The notes beneath the pieces were generated by a model. That model was not told the DNA's origin. It worked only from the letters and a program-made list of their open reading frames with translations, and did not search any database. A stretch of 64,000 nt of DNA, from contig NZ_LMHC01000021.1 in NCBI RefSeq assembly GCF_001427665.1, positions 62,001-126,000 on the forward strand, read 5' to 3'. Positions 53,685 through 62,529 of this stretch are shown here, piece after piece (position 1 is the first letter of the stretch; every line of letters begins with the position of its first letter). Made by a program: the position numbers and the translations under genes. Source of the stretch: Caulobacter sp. Root655 (GTDB lineage: Bacteria; Pseudomonadota; Alphaproteobacteria; Caulobacterales; Caulobacteraceae).

Positions 53685-55157
53685 ATGACCCACACATCGC
53701 TTCATCGCCGCGCCGTGCTCGTCGCCGCCGGCCTCGCCTTTCCGGCCCTGGCGCTCGCCCAGCCCGCCGCTCCCCGGGCTCCCGCGCCGACGACGTCTCC
53801 GCCGCAGGCCGGCCCGTTCCGCTTCAAGGGCTGGCAGGGCCAGGACACTGACGCCGAGCGGGGTTTCTTCGAGGTCCCGGAGGATCGCCGCGATCCCAAA
53901 TCGCGGAAGATCCGGCTGAGCTATGTCCGGTTCGCCTCGACGGCGGCCAAGCCCGGTCCGCCGATCGTCTACCTGGCCGGCGGACCAGGCGGCATGGCGA
54001 CGAGGGCGGCGGGCGGACCGCGCTTTCCGATCTTCATGGCCCTGCGCGAGGTGGCCGACGTCATCGCCTTCGACCAACGGGGCACGGGCCTGTCCAACGC
54101 CATCCCGGGGCGGCCGGCCTCGACGCGCCCGCCGCCCGAGTTCACGGAAGCCGGGCTGACCTCCTATTTCCGCGAGGATTTCCAGGAGGCCTGGGCCGAC
54201 TGGACCAAGGCCGGCGTGGCCATGACCGGCTACAACACCGAACAGAACGCCGACGACATCGACGACCTGCGACGTCATCTGGGCGCGGAAAAGGTCGACC
54301 TCTGGGGTATCAGCTACGGTACGCATCTGGCGCTCAGCATGCTCAAGCGGCACGGCGACCGGGTGAACCGCGTGGCCCTGGCCAGCCTGGAGGGCCAGGA
54401 TCAGACGGTGAAGCGGCCGGCGGCGATCGACGCTCTTCTGCGCCAGGTCGACGGCCTGCTGGACGCCGACCCCGTCGTCCGCGCGGCGATCCCCGACCTG
54501 CCGGCCTTGATGCGGCGGGTGCACGCCAAGATGGAGGCGGCGCCGGTGAGGATGGCCGCGACGCTGAACGGCGCGCCGGTCGAGCTACGGGTGGGCGGCT
54601 TCGCCATTCAACTCATGGCGGGTGGGCTGATCGCCAATCCGCAGACCCTGGTCATGCTGCCGGGACTCTATCTGGGGCTCGACGCCGGTCGGACGGAGGT
54701 TCTGGCCCCTTTCGCGAACGAATTCGCGAACCTTCTCGGCATCGCCGGCATGCCCGAGGCCACGGATCTGGCGTCGGGAATCTCGCCGGCCCGGCTGGCC
54801 TTGGTGCGACGCGAAGCCAAGACCGCCGTGCTGGGCGAGGCGCTGAACTTCCCGATGCCGCAGCTGCTGGGCGCGGTCCCGGGCGTCGACCTGGGCGAAG
54901 GTTTCCGCGCGGCGTTCCGCATCGACCATCCCGCCCTGCTGGTCGCCGGTACGCTGGACGGCCGCACGCCCATGCCCGAACAGGATGAAGTGGCGGCGCA
55001 GTTCCAGCGCAAGTCCCGGGTGATCGTCGAGAACGCCGGCCACAACGTCTTCGAGGCCCATCCGGACGTGCAGGCTTTGCTGGTGCGGTTCTTCCGCGGC
55101 GAGGCCGTGGCCGACACCCGGCTGAGCCTGCCGCCGCCGAAGTTCCGGGTGGCGTGA
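53685..55157 (+). CDS. Exported alpha/beta hydrolase, peptidase S33-like
   Basis: 490 residues from ATG 53685 (GTG 53649 also possible). The N-terminal HRRAVLVAAGLAFPALALAQ is a signal peptide. The catalytic triad is visible: nucleophile Ser in LWGISYGTHLAL (GxSxG), Asp in AGTLDGRTPM and His in NAGHNVFE; YLAGGPGGMATRAAGG carries the oxyanion HGG-like loop. The fold and length resemble tripeptidyl/prolyl aminopeptidases (S33), but an esterase role is equally possible. It is divergent from the membrane LytTR protein. It ends 166 bp before the convergent DUF1501 gene, with a hairpin between. Confidence 0.82.
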   Translation: MTHTSLHRRAVLVAAGLAFPALALAQPAAPRAPAPTTSPPQAGPFRFKGWQGQDTDAERGFFEVPEDRRDPKSRKIRLSYVRFASTAAKPGPPIVYLAGGPGGMATRAAGGPRFPIFMALREVADVIAFDQRGTGLSNAIPGRPASTRPPPEFTEAGLTSYFREDFQEAWADWTKAGVAMTGYNTEQNADDIDDLRRHLGAEKVDLWGISYGTHLALSMLKRHGDRVNRVALASLEGQDQTVKRPAAIDALLRQVDGLLDADPVVRAAIPDLPALMRRVHAKMEAAPVRMAATLNGAPVELRVGGFAIQLMAGGLIANPQTLVMLPGLYLGLDAGRTEVLAPFANEFANLLGIAGMPEATDLASGISPARLALVRREAKTAVLGEALNFPMPQLLGAVPGVDLGEGFRAAFRIDHPALLVAGTLDGRTPMPEQDEVAAQFQRKSRVIVENAGHNVFEAHPDVQALLVRFFRGEAVADTRLSLPPPKFRVA

Positions 55158-55283
55158 TCGGGCGGCCGGCGACGAGGAGACCCGACGTTACGCCTTGAAA
55201 CTCCCCGTGGCGCCGCTTTCATGGCCTCGTGGCCGATGATCCGGCCGGCCTCGATGTCTGCGAGTCCCTCGTATCGCTGACCG

Positions 55284-55316
55284 CGATCGCCGCGACCCAG
55301 GAGGTCACGGCGATCG
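55284..55316. terminator. Hairpin between convergent hydrolase and DUF1501 genes
   Basis: CGATCGCCGCGACC (55284-55297) and GGTCACGGCGATCG (55303-55316) pair at 13 of 14 positions around a CAGGA loop. It starts 6 nt beyond the DUF1501 stop. No U-tract on either strand. Confidence 0.5.
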
Positions 55317-55322
55317 ACAGAG

Positions 55323-56681
55323 CTACCCAAAAAGCGGCGCTGGACCCCGGCCGCCACCGTTCCAGGTCGACCAGTTCGGGAAGACATAGGGCATGTCGGT
55401 CGCGCTGACGCCGTACCACTGGGCAATGGCGCCGATATATTCCTCGATCGCGATGGACGGTATCCAGCGGCCGTCGGTGTAGGCGTCGTCGGGACCGCCG
55501 AACGCCATGTCCGGATAGGCGCCATGCACCTTGCGCGAGGCCAGGGCGGCGCCCAGCACCAGGTGGTTGGAGCCCCAGGCGTGATCGGTGCCGTTGTTGC
55601 TGTTGGCTTTGAACACGCGGCCGAAGTCCGACATCGTGAAGGCGGTCACGTTGTTGGCCAGGCCCAGGGCCTTCATGGCGTTGTAGAAGCCGGCCAGGGC
55701 CAGGGCCAGATCGGCGTAGAGCGTGTTGTGGGTCGACGGTTGGCTGGTGTGGGTGTCGTAGCCGCCCTGGCTGACGAAGAAGGTCTGCTTGGCGTGGCCA
55801 AGGGTCCCTCGGGCCTCGATCATGCGCGCCGCCCGTAACAGCTGCTTGGAGATGTCGCTGGTCAGGGCGGCGCCGGTCGTCGGGTTCTTGAAATACGGGT
55901 CTACGACCGAGCTGGCGGCGGCGATGACGGTGTTGGCCGCCACCGCCTGGGCGTAGGCGGACGACATGCCTCGGCTGGTCAGATCGGTGACGGCTCCGAA
56001 CGACGAGGCGTCCGAGAAGGTGTCGAGCGCGGCCTGGCGGGCCATTGTCGTCGGGTCGGCGCTGGCGGCGTTGTAGCCGTAGCGGACCATCGTGCCAGTC
56101 GACGGCAGGACCAGTGGCGAGGTCTGAGCGCCGATCAGCGCCAGTTGGGAGCCGGCGACGGAGATCAGCGGCGGGACGTCGGTCTTGGCGGACTTGTCGA
56201 GGATGCGCCCCATGAAGCCGTCGTGGTTGACCTCGCGCAGGCGAAGGCCCTGCCATTGGTTTTGCTGATCTTCATGCGACATCAGGCTCAGCGGACGCAG
56301 GTCGGGCCGGCTCTGGTAGAGGCTCTTGGTCAGGGGTTGGTACAGCGTGCCCGTGTTGAGCACGGCGCTCAGCGCACCCTCGTCCCAGGCTGTCTTCAGC
56401 GGCGCGAAGGCCGGGTGCAGGGCGAAGGCCGTGCCGGTCAGCGGCACCAACGTCTCCTGCTTGAGGGCGATCGCTCCGCGCTGGGTCGCGTAGGTGGCGT
56501 ACCGGCTGTCGTTGGGTACGACCATGTTCCAGGCGTCATTGCCGCCGAACAGGAAGACGCCGACCATGGCGCGGTAAGAGGATGTGTCCGCCAGGGCGGC
56601 CGATCGGCCAAACTGCGCCAGGGCGGCCGTGGCGGAGGCGCCGGCGAGCAGCCGGCCGAAGTCACGACGAGAAAAGGGCAT
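55323..56681 (-). CDS. DUF1501 protein with Tat-type signal
   Basis: 452 residues from ATG 56681; the open frame extends upstream as far as 56909, but that part is shadow of the previous gene. The N-terminus MPFSRRDFGRLLAGASATAA is a twin-arginine signal (SRRDFG). The mature part has VGVFLFGGNDAWNMVVPNDS and later FFVSQGGYDTHTSQP and FTMSDFGRVFKANSNNGTDH, the conserved segments of DUF1501, an alkaline-phosphatase/sulphatase-like fold of unknown substrate. It lies 8 bp after a DUF1800 gene; the two families are commonly paired in bacterial genomes. Confidence 0.88.
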   Translation of the reverse strand: MPFSRRDFGRLLAGASATAALAQFGRSAALADTSSYRAMVGVFLFGGNDAWNMVVPNDSRYATYATQRGAIALKQETLVPLTGTAFALHPAFAPLKTAWDEGALSAVLNTGTLYQPLTKSLYQSRPDLRPLSLMSHEDQQNQWQGLRLREVNHDGFMGRILDKSAKTDVPPLISVAGSQLALIGAQTSPLVLPSTGTMVRYGYNAASADPTTMARQAALDTFSDASSFGAVTDLTSRGMSSAYAQAVAANTVIAAASSVVDPYFKNPTTGAALTSDISKQLLRAARMIEARGTLGHAKQTFFVSQGGYDTHTSQPSTHNTLYADLALALAGFYNAMKALGLANNVTAFTMSDFGRVFKANSNNGTDHAWGSNHLVLGAALASRKVHGAYPDMAFGGPDDAYTDGRWIPSIAIEEYIGAIAQWYGVSATDMPYVFPNWSTWNGGGRGPAPLFG

Positions 56682-56689
56682 GTTGAAAC

Positions 56690-58411
56690 TCACCGATCGA
56701 CTTGGAATTGCGGGGACGAGGCGACGATGTAGAGCGCGGTCTGGGCTCGCTTGTGGGCCTGCTGAACAGGGTCGGCGCTCTTGACCGCGGTGATGGCCGA
56801 GGTGAGGGAACCTCGCTGGGCCGAGGTCATCGTGCCGTTGAGGAACACCAGGTCCACGCGGTCGATCAGCTTGTCGGTGTCGGCGGCCAGCGTTTCCCAG
56901 TCCGCCCACGCCAGCTGGGTGCCCGTCGCGTTCTCCATGTCGGCATGGGACTGGAATTCGGAGCGGGTCTGCTCGCCGTACATGGTCCAGTCCCAGACCA
57001 GATTGTGGCGCGCCATCGTCGTCGACGTCGCCATCAGCTTGCTGACCGGGCTGACCTGTCCGTCACCCAGCGGCAGCGGGAAGTCGTAGGGATAGAAGTT
57101 GAAAACGGACGGCGCCCGGAAGGGCATCTGGCCCAGTACGGCGTCGCGGTAGTAGAACGCGAAGCCGTCGGACTTGAAGCCCATGCCGCGACCCAGGCTG
57201 GTGAGCATCAGCACCGGTTCCTTGACCTTGCCGGGCGTGGCGGCGGAGCCGCGCGCCTCCACGTCGGTGAGGATGGCCTTGATCACGGCTTTCATGTCGC
57301 CGCGGACTCCGGCGCCGTTGTTGGCGAACACCGTCGACACCCGACGGACATAGGCTGGCGACGGATTGGCGATCACCAGTTGCTGGATGAGACGCTTGGA
57401 GATGAACGGCGCGGTGTTGGGGTGGTTGAATACCGCGTCCACGACGGCGTCGACGTTTTGCTGCTGGGTGGCGCCGTCGGGCACGGTCTTGCCCAGGAAG
57501 GTCTTGGCGCCGGTGTCGAACCGCGCGGGGACGGCGACCATGGACGCCGAGAAGTCGAGCTTCTTGCTATCGGTCGCCGTGGCGCCGCTGAAGCGGGCGA
57601 AGGTCCAGCCGCTCAGGGCGCGCGCCACGTCCTTGACCTCCGCGCCGGTGTAGGTGGCGATCACCGCATTGTCGGCGCCGAGTTTCGGGGTGCCGTCTTG
57701 GTACAGCAGAACCGTGCCGATCGAAAACAGCTGCATCAGTTCGCGGGCGTAGTTCTCGTTTGGCGAACTCTTGTTGCTGTCGGCCATGTCCAGATACGCG
57801 CCCATGAACGGGTTCAGGGTCGTCTGGGCCAGGATGTCGCGATAGTTGCCGAAGGCGTTGCTCAGCAGGATCTGGTTGAACGTCGCCAAGCCCGCCGTGG
57901 TGTGGACCTGGAGGTCGGACGCCACGACGATCTGCGACAGGGCGAAGGCCACCCGTTGGCGCAGCTGGTCGTCGTTGTTCACGGCGTTGGAATAGAAACG
58001 CATGGCCATGGGCATGGCGCTGAAGTTGTCGCGGCTGCAGTTGCTGAGCGCCGTGCCGGTCAGGCCGCTGGTGCTGCAGAAGTCCATCGCCACGGGTTTG
58101 GCCGCTATGTCGGCATAGGTGCTGTTGCTCAGCGTGAACTGTTCGTCGATCCAGGCCGAAGCGCTCTTGAGGGCGACGATGCGGTCGATCAGCGCGGGCG
58201 TGGGGCCGAACGAGGCCTGCTTGGCCAGGCGCGAGGCTTCCTCGGCGGTGATGACCGAGGGCAAGGTCACGGCTTGGACCGAGGCGCCGCTGGCGCCGCT
58301 GGACGACGCGCCGCCGCTGCTTTCACCTCCGCCGCCGCCTCCACCGCCGCAGGCGGTGAGAAACAGGGTCAGGGATAGGCCCGCTTTGGAGGCGAACGAG
58401 TTGATACGCAT
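56690..58411 (-). CDS. DUF1800 lipoprotein
   Basis: 573 residues from ATG 58411 (GGAG 8 nt upstream). Lipoprotein signal with lipobox LTAC, then a Gly/Ser-rich linker (GGGGGGGGESSGGASSSG). The DUF1800 domain (about 45-570) has ITAEEASRLAKQASFGPTPALI, NYARELMQLFSIG, and FISKRLIQQLVIANPSP, conserved across the family. Function unknown. It is upstream of the DUF1501 gene with 8 bp between them, so the pair is co-expressed: a surface or periplasmic lipoprotein plus a Tat-exported partner. The family often occurs in polymer-degrading bacteria (recalled, not seen here). Confidence 0.88.
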   Translation of the reverse strand: MRINSFASKAGLSLTLFLTACGGGGGGGGESSGGASSSGASGASVQAVTLPSVITAEEASRLAKQASFGPTPALIDRIVALKSASAWIDEQFTLSNSTYADIAAKPVAMDFCSTSGLTGTALSNCSRDNFSAMPMAMRFYSNAVNNDDQLRQRVAFALSQIVVASDLQVHTTAGLATFNQILLSNAFGNYRDILAQTTLNPFMGAYLDMADSNKSSPNENYARELMQLFSIGTVLLYQDGTPKLGADNAVIATYTGAEVKDVARALSGWTFARFSGATATDSKKLDFSASMVAVPARFDTGAKTFLGKTVPDGATQQQNVDAVVDAVFNHPNTAPFISKRLIQQLVIANPSPAYVRRVSTVFANNGAGVRGDMKAVIKAILTDVEARGSAATPGKVKEPVLMLTSLGRGMGFKSDGFAFYYRDAVLGQMPFRAPSVFNFYPYDFPLPLGDGQVSPVSKLMATSTTMARHNLVWDWTMYGEQTRSEFQSHADMENATGTQLAWADWETLAADTDKLIDRVDLVFLNGTMTSAQRGSLTSAITAVKSADPVQQAHKRAQTALYIVASSPQFQVDR

Positions 58412-58482
58412 GCACAATTCTCCGATCACGCTCTTGGGGGAAGCGCGCTGAAAGTCGAAACGAAGGTGGTGGGAAGCCGCCG

Positions 58483-59475
58483 CTAGCGATCGATGAAGAC
58501 GATCTCCTTTACGGCGCGGACGCCGTCTTGGCGGTGAAGTTGGACGAAGACGTCGATGACGCGCTCGACATGGTCGATCACGTCTTGACGCCGCAGGTTG
58601 GCGCCGGCTTGCAAGGCCATCAGCGCCAGCTGTTCGACGGCCCCGCGCGGATCGTCGGCATGGAGGGTGGTCATCGATCCCGGATGGCCGCTGGAGACGG
58701 CCCGCAGGAAGCTGAAGGCTTCCGCGCCGCGCAACTCGCCCAGGATGATGCGGTCGGGCCGCAGGCGCAGGGTGGCCTGGAGCAGATCCTCGACGCCGAT
58801 CCGCGCCTCGCCCTGCTCGCCGCGTACGGCCACCAGACCGACGGCGTTGGGATGCACGAGGCGAATCTCCGGGGCGTCCTCGATCAGGATCAGCCGCTGG
58901 TCGAGGGGAACCTCCTTCAGGAGGGCGTTGAGGAAGGTGGTCTTGCCGGTGGAGGTGCCTCCGCTGACCACGATGTTCTTGCCGGCCCGCACGGCGGCCG
59001 ACAGAAAGCCATGGACGTCACCGGCGTCGAGCCTCGCCCGGAGGGTCGCGTCAGCTTTGGCCGGCGGCGTCGTAGCGTGGGCGAAGGCGCCCGCCTTGGC
59101 GTAGTCGTCCAGAGTTAGATCGGAGACCACGTGTTTGCGGATGGCCATGACCATGCCGCCGCGGGTGGCGGGCGAGGCCACGATCTGCACGCGGGCGCCG
59201 TCGGGCAGCACGGCCGAGAGCAGCGGATGCTCGCGGCTGACGCCCTGGTGCGACAGGCTGGCGACCTGGCGGGCCAGCCGCCAGAGATTGGTCTCGTCCA
59301 GGGTTGGGACCTCGACGCGCTCGACCGCGCCGCCCAGGCGCTCGACCCAGAGCTCGCCGGGGCGGTTGACGTAGAGGTCGGTCACGGCCGGTTCGGCCAG
59401 CCACGGAGCCAGGGGCGCCAGATAGGCCTCGAGATAGACGCCCATGCCGGTGGTATGCGGTGTATGGATCGTCAT
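58483..59475 (-). CDS. virB11: Type IV secretion ATPase VirB11
   Basis: 330 residues from ATG 59475, overlapping the virB10 stop by 4 nt (ATGA). Secretion-ATPase signatures: Walker A GGTSTGKT (172-179), the Asp box RLILIEDAPEI, Walker B-region RLRPDRIILGELRG and His box SGHPGSMTTLHAD. It forms the cytoplasmic hexamer that powers pilus assembly and substrate transfer. A longer open frame continuing upstream to 60957 is virB10 read in the wrong frame. It is the last gene of the operon. Confidence 0.95.
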   Translation of the reverse strand: MTIHTPHTTGMGVYLEAYLAPLAPWLAEPAVTDLYVNRPGELWVERLGGAVERVEVPTLDETNLWRLARQVASLSHQGVSREHPLLSAVLPDGARVQIVASPATRGGMVMAIRKHVVSDLTLDDYAKAGAFAHATTPPAKADATLRARLDAGDVHGFLSAAVRAGKNIVVSGGTSTGKTTFLNALLKEVPLDQRLILIEDAPEIRLVHPNAVGLVAVRGEQGEARIGVEDLLQATLRLRPDRIILGELRGAEAFSFLRAVSSGHPGSMTTLHADDPRGAVEQLALMALQAGANLRRQDVIDHVERVIDVFVQLHRQDGVRAVKEIVFIDR

Positions 59476-60605
59476 AGGCCGACGTTCCTCACACCCGAGA
59501 AGTCGAGGTCTCTCGCCACGAAGATCGTCACCGGCGCGCCTTGCGGCGTCTGGATGGTCGGCGAGGTGGTGCTGGGCTTGGCGGAATTGGCGAGGTTGGC
59601 CGCCTCGGTCGCCGAGCCGATATAGATCTGCGAATTGGTGCGAACATTGCTGACCGCCGCCACGCCGGCATTGAGCACCGACATCAGGATCGAGCCGCCG
59701 AAGCGGGTGAAGAAGTGGCGGTCGACCTTGCCCTCCAGGCCGCCACGGCCCAGTGGGTCGGCGGCGGGCGAGCCGATCTGGATGGTCACGCCGTCGGGAC
59801 GGATCACCCGGGTCCAGATCACGAAGACCCGCGAGGCGCCCAGCGCCACGCCCGACTTGTATTGGCCGATCACCCGGCTGCCACGCGGAATCAGCACGGT
59901 CGAGCCGTCGAAGCTCTTGACGTCGCGGGTGACCATGGCCCGCGCCAGGCCCGGCAGGTCCGAATTGATCGCCGTCTCCATGATCGCCGGGATCACCGCG
60001 CCCTGGGGCACGACAGCGTCGAGGTGCTGCATGGCCGTGGCCTTGGCTGGAGCGGCCTCGTCCAGGCTGACGCGATCGGCGAACTGTTCGTCGGCGTTGA
60101 GGCCGTCGACCTTCATGGCGGCTGGGGCGCCTGGAGCGGTGGCGCTGGCCTTGATCAGCTTCGTCGGACGCTCGCCGCCGCCGAAGTCCACCACCAGGGC
60201 GGGCGCGTGGCGGCGGGCGCCAAGATCGACCGGTGCGGCGGCGATCGTGGCGCTCATCGGCGGCGGCGGCGCGGCGACCGGCATGCTGTTGTCGACCGTG
60301 AATTGCGGGGCCGGCACGGCATAGAGTGGGCCCTTGGCGATCGGCGGCGCGACGGGAGCGACGGCCGGCGAGGCGACGATCGCGGTCTCGACGCGTTGCG
60401 GACGCGGATGGGCGTCGGCGCGGTGGCTCGACATCCAGCCGAACAGGCCCAGGCCCATCACGCCGAAGCCGGCGAGGATGGCCAGGTTCGACACGCCCGG
60501 GCCACGGGTGACAACCGGACGCGCCTGGGCGTCGGCGACGGCGAGGTCCTCGATCACGTCGGGAGCCTGGCGCGGATCTTGGCGGGGATCGATGTCGTGG
60601 GTCAT
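59472..60605 (-). CDS. virB10: Type IV secretion core protein VirB10
   Basis: 377 residues from ATG 60605, overlapping virB9 by 4 nt (ATGA). Short cytoplasmic N-terminus, one transmembrane helix (about 42-58; LAILAGFGVMGLGLFGW), an Ala/Pro-rich periplasmic linker (60-190), and the C-terminal TrbI/VirB10 domain (about 200-377; VPQGAVIPAIMETAINSDLP, then LIPRGSRVIGQYKSG), which lines the outer-membrane channel. Function: links the inner-membrane energy supply to the outer-membrane pore with VirB9. Confidence 0.95.
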   Translation of the reverse strand: MTHDIDPRQDPRQAPDVIEDLAVADAQARPVVTRGPGVSNLAILAGFGVMGLGLFGWMSSHRADAHPRPQRVETAIVASPAVAPVAPPIAKGPLYAVPAPQFTVDNSMPVAAPPPPMSATIAAAPVDLGARRHAPALVVDFGGGERPTKLIKASATAPGAPAAMKVDGLNADEQFADRVSLDEAAPAKATAMQHLDAVVPQGAVIPAIMETAINSDLPGLARAMVTRDVKSFDGSTVLIPRGSRVIGQYKSGVALGASRVFVIWTRVIRPDGVTIQIGSPAADPLGRGGLEGKVDRHFFTRFGGSILMSVLNAGVAAVSNVRTNSQIYIGSATEAANLANSAKPSTTSPTIQTPQGAPVTIFVARDLDFSGVRNVGL

Positions 60606-61348
60606 CGGGCCTTCTCCGCGCGGGCGCCGTAGGCGCCGTTGGCGATGGTGGCGGACGCCTTGTCGCTGCGCAGGACGAAGCGCGGGGCCAGTTGGTCGAC
60701 GACCAGGTAGCCGTCCCTGACCACGGCATTGGCCAGGCCCTCGACGCCGTCGGCGCCGACCACGAAGATGGCCGGCAGATCAGCCTGTTCCGGCCAGGCG
60801 AAATAGGTCGAGACGCCGTCGTCGAAGACGATCGAAGGCCGCAGGGTCGCCGCGCCCTGCAGGCTGTAGGCGGTGTTGCGGGCGGTCGGCGCCGGCTTGG
60901 CCGGGGCGGCCGCCACGGCGATGGGAGCGGCCTGCGGATAGCGGAAGCGCACCACATAGGCGGCGTCCGCGGTCGAGGCCCGGGGCGCGGCCACGACCAG
61001 CTCGAACACGTAGCGGCGGCGGTCGGTGACCACGGTCATGTTGGTGGCCGGGGCCCGGTCGACAGGTTTCAGGAACAGCAGATTCGCCCGCTTGTTCGGG
61101 GTCACCTGCCAGCCCATGGCGTCGCCGATCGAGACGTTCTCGATGCGCTCGTCCGGGCCAAATTCCAGCATGGTCTGGAAGCCCATGAAGCCGGTCAGGC
61201 GTTGCACGCGATCGGGGCTGTAGGCGAAGGTGCGGATGTGCGGGTCGGCCTGCTGGGCCAGCGCGGGCGCGGCCAGGGCGGAGCCGATCGACAGGGCGAG
61301 AAGCGTGCGCTTCACGGCGGTTACTCCGGTACGGGTACGGCTGGTCAC
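60602..61348 (-). CDS. virB9: Type IV secretion core protein VirB9
   Basis: 248 residues from GTG 61348, which overlaps the virB6 stop (GTGA) and has GGAGG 6 nt upstream; an alternative GTG at 61315 also has GGAG upstream. Signal peptide RTLLALSIGSALAAPALAQ. The CagX/VirB9 domain includes IRTFAYSPDRVQRLTGFMG, IGDAMGWQVTPNKRANLLFL and the C-terminal outer-membrane part with VFDDGVSTYFAWPEQADLPAIF. With VirB10 it builds the outer-membrane core; the lipoprotein VirB7 that normally binds it is not seen nearby. Confidence 0.93.
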   Translation of the reverse strand: MTSRTRTGVTAVKRTLLALSIGSALAAPALAQQADPHIRTFAYSPDRVQRLTGFMGFQTMLEFGPDERIENVSIGDAMGWQVTPNKRANLLFLKPVDRAPATNMTVVTDRRRYVFELVVAAPRASTADAAYVVRFRYPQAAPIAVAAAPAKPAPTARNTAYSLQGAATLRPSIVFDDGVSTYFAWPEQADLPAIFVVGADGVEGLANAVVRDGYLVVDQLAPRFVLRSDKASATIANGAYGARAEKAR

Positions 61349-62529
61349 GTGTCCCTCCGGGCGCTGGAAGCGCCGAGGCGGGGCGAGGCGGGGCGGCGGT
61401 AGCTGGCGCCGAGCGGGACGGCGGCGCCGGTCAGGGCGGGGTCGGCCGACGGCCCGCGGTCAGAGACCAGGGTCAGACGGCGCGGGCCGGCCGGCGAAGC
61501 CGAGGCGGTGGACTGGCCCTCGTGGCGCTCCATCGCCACCGCCGCGGCGGCGATGTGGGCGGCGCGGGAGCGAGGCTCGACCTCCGACGCGGCGTAGCGG
61601 GCGGTCGAGACCGAGGTGGCGTCGTTGCCGTCTCGGGTCGCTGAAGCGGCGCGGGGCAGGCGCAGGCCGGCGGCGGTCACGGCCACGGCGATGGCGGCCA
61701 GCACCAAGACCACGGCGAACACCAGAGCCAGGACCAACACGGTCACGGCTGGACCGATGTCGAGCGGCGCGAACTGCTGGGCCTCGCGCATGGTGGCGAG
61801 GGCCTTCAGCGATGGGGCCAGCATGGCCAGTTCCAGCGCCAGGGCCAGGGTGGCGATCATCGGCAGGACGGCCAAGGCGATCATCGCCTTCAACCAGCCC
61901 TCGACCAGACCCTTGGTGGTTTCGAACAGCAGCAGACCGGCGATCAGCGGGGTCATGGCCAGCAACACCGACAGCACCACCTTGCAGGCCAGGACGACGC
62001 CCAGGCTCGACAGCAGCATGACCATGCCGCCGCCATTGACCGCGAAGGCGGCGAAGCCGGGACCGCCCTGCATCACCGAATCGCTGGCGCCGGCGCGGGA
62101 AGCGAAGTGGTCGGCGGCCTTCTGCAGGGCGTCGAAGGCCGACTGCAGGCCGGCATAGGGATCGGTGGCGGACGCGCCGCTCAGCTGGCCCAGCAGCAGG
62201 CCGCCGACCTCGGTCGGGGCGTTGAACAGGGCGTCGTAGATCACCGTCTCGACCAGCGCCCAGTTGGTGGCCAGGGCCATGACCAAGCTCAGCTTGATCA
62301 CCGAGACGGTGATGTCGCCCATGCGCAGGCCGCCCTTGCCCAGCACCAGCTTGTAGCCGACGAAGGCGATGTACAGCGTCATCAGCGCGGTCAGCAGGGT
62401 GGCGACCGGCGAGCCGGGGGCGGCCAGGGCCGTGTAGCCGGTCTCGGCCAGGCCGTGCACATGGCAGTCGACCGCGCCGATCAGGCCTTGGACCAGCGGG
62501 GCGCCGGCGGCGGCGCAGGCGGCGACCAT
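61345..62529 (-). CDS. virB6: Type IV secretion inner-membrane protein VirB6
   Basis: 394 residues from ATG 62529, whose A overlaps the virB4 stop (TGATG). About six to seven hydrophobic helices, including YTALAAPGSPVATLLTALMT, ITVSVIKLSLVMALATNW and AVTVLVLALVFAVVLVLAAI. The large periplasmic loop after helix 3 holds NAPTEVGGLLLGQLSG, typical of TrbL/VirB6. The C-terminal 95 residues form a long, hydrophilic Ala/Arg/Ser-rich cytoplasmic tail. It helps form the inner-membrane gate of the channel. Confidence 0.9.
   Translation of the reverse strand: MVAACAAAGAPLVQGLIGAVDCHVHGLAETGYTALAAPGSPVATLLTALMTLYIAFVGYKLVLGKGGLRMGDITVSVIKLSLVMALATNWALVETVIYDALFNAPTEVGGLLLGQLSGASATDPYAGLQSAFDALQKAADHFASRAGASDSVMQGGPGFAAFAVNGGGMVMLLSSLGVVLACKVVLSVLLAMTPLIAGLLLFETTKGLVEGWLKAMIALAVLPMIATLALALELAMLAPSLKALATMREAQQFAPLDIGPAVTVLVLALVFAVVLVLAAIAVAVTAAGLRLPRAASATRDGNDATSVSTARYAASEVEPRSRAAHIAAAAVAMERHEGQSTASASPAGPRRLTLVSDRGPSADPALTGAAVPLGASYRRPASPRLGASSARRDT

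Noticed and set aside
59476..60957. Upstream extension of the virB11 frame
   Set aside because: It lies over virB10 and virB9 in a wrong frame and is rich in Arg/Pro; virB11 has a clear ATGA start at 59475.
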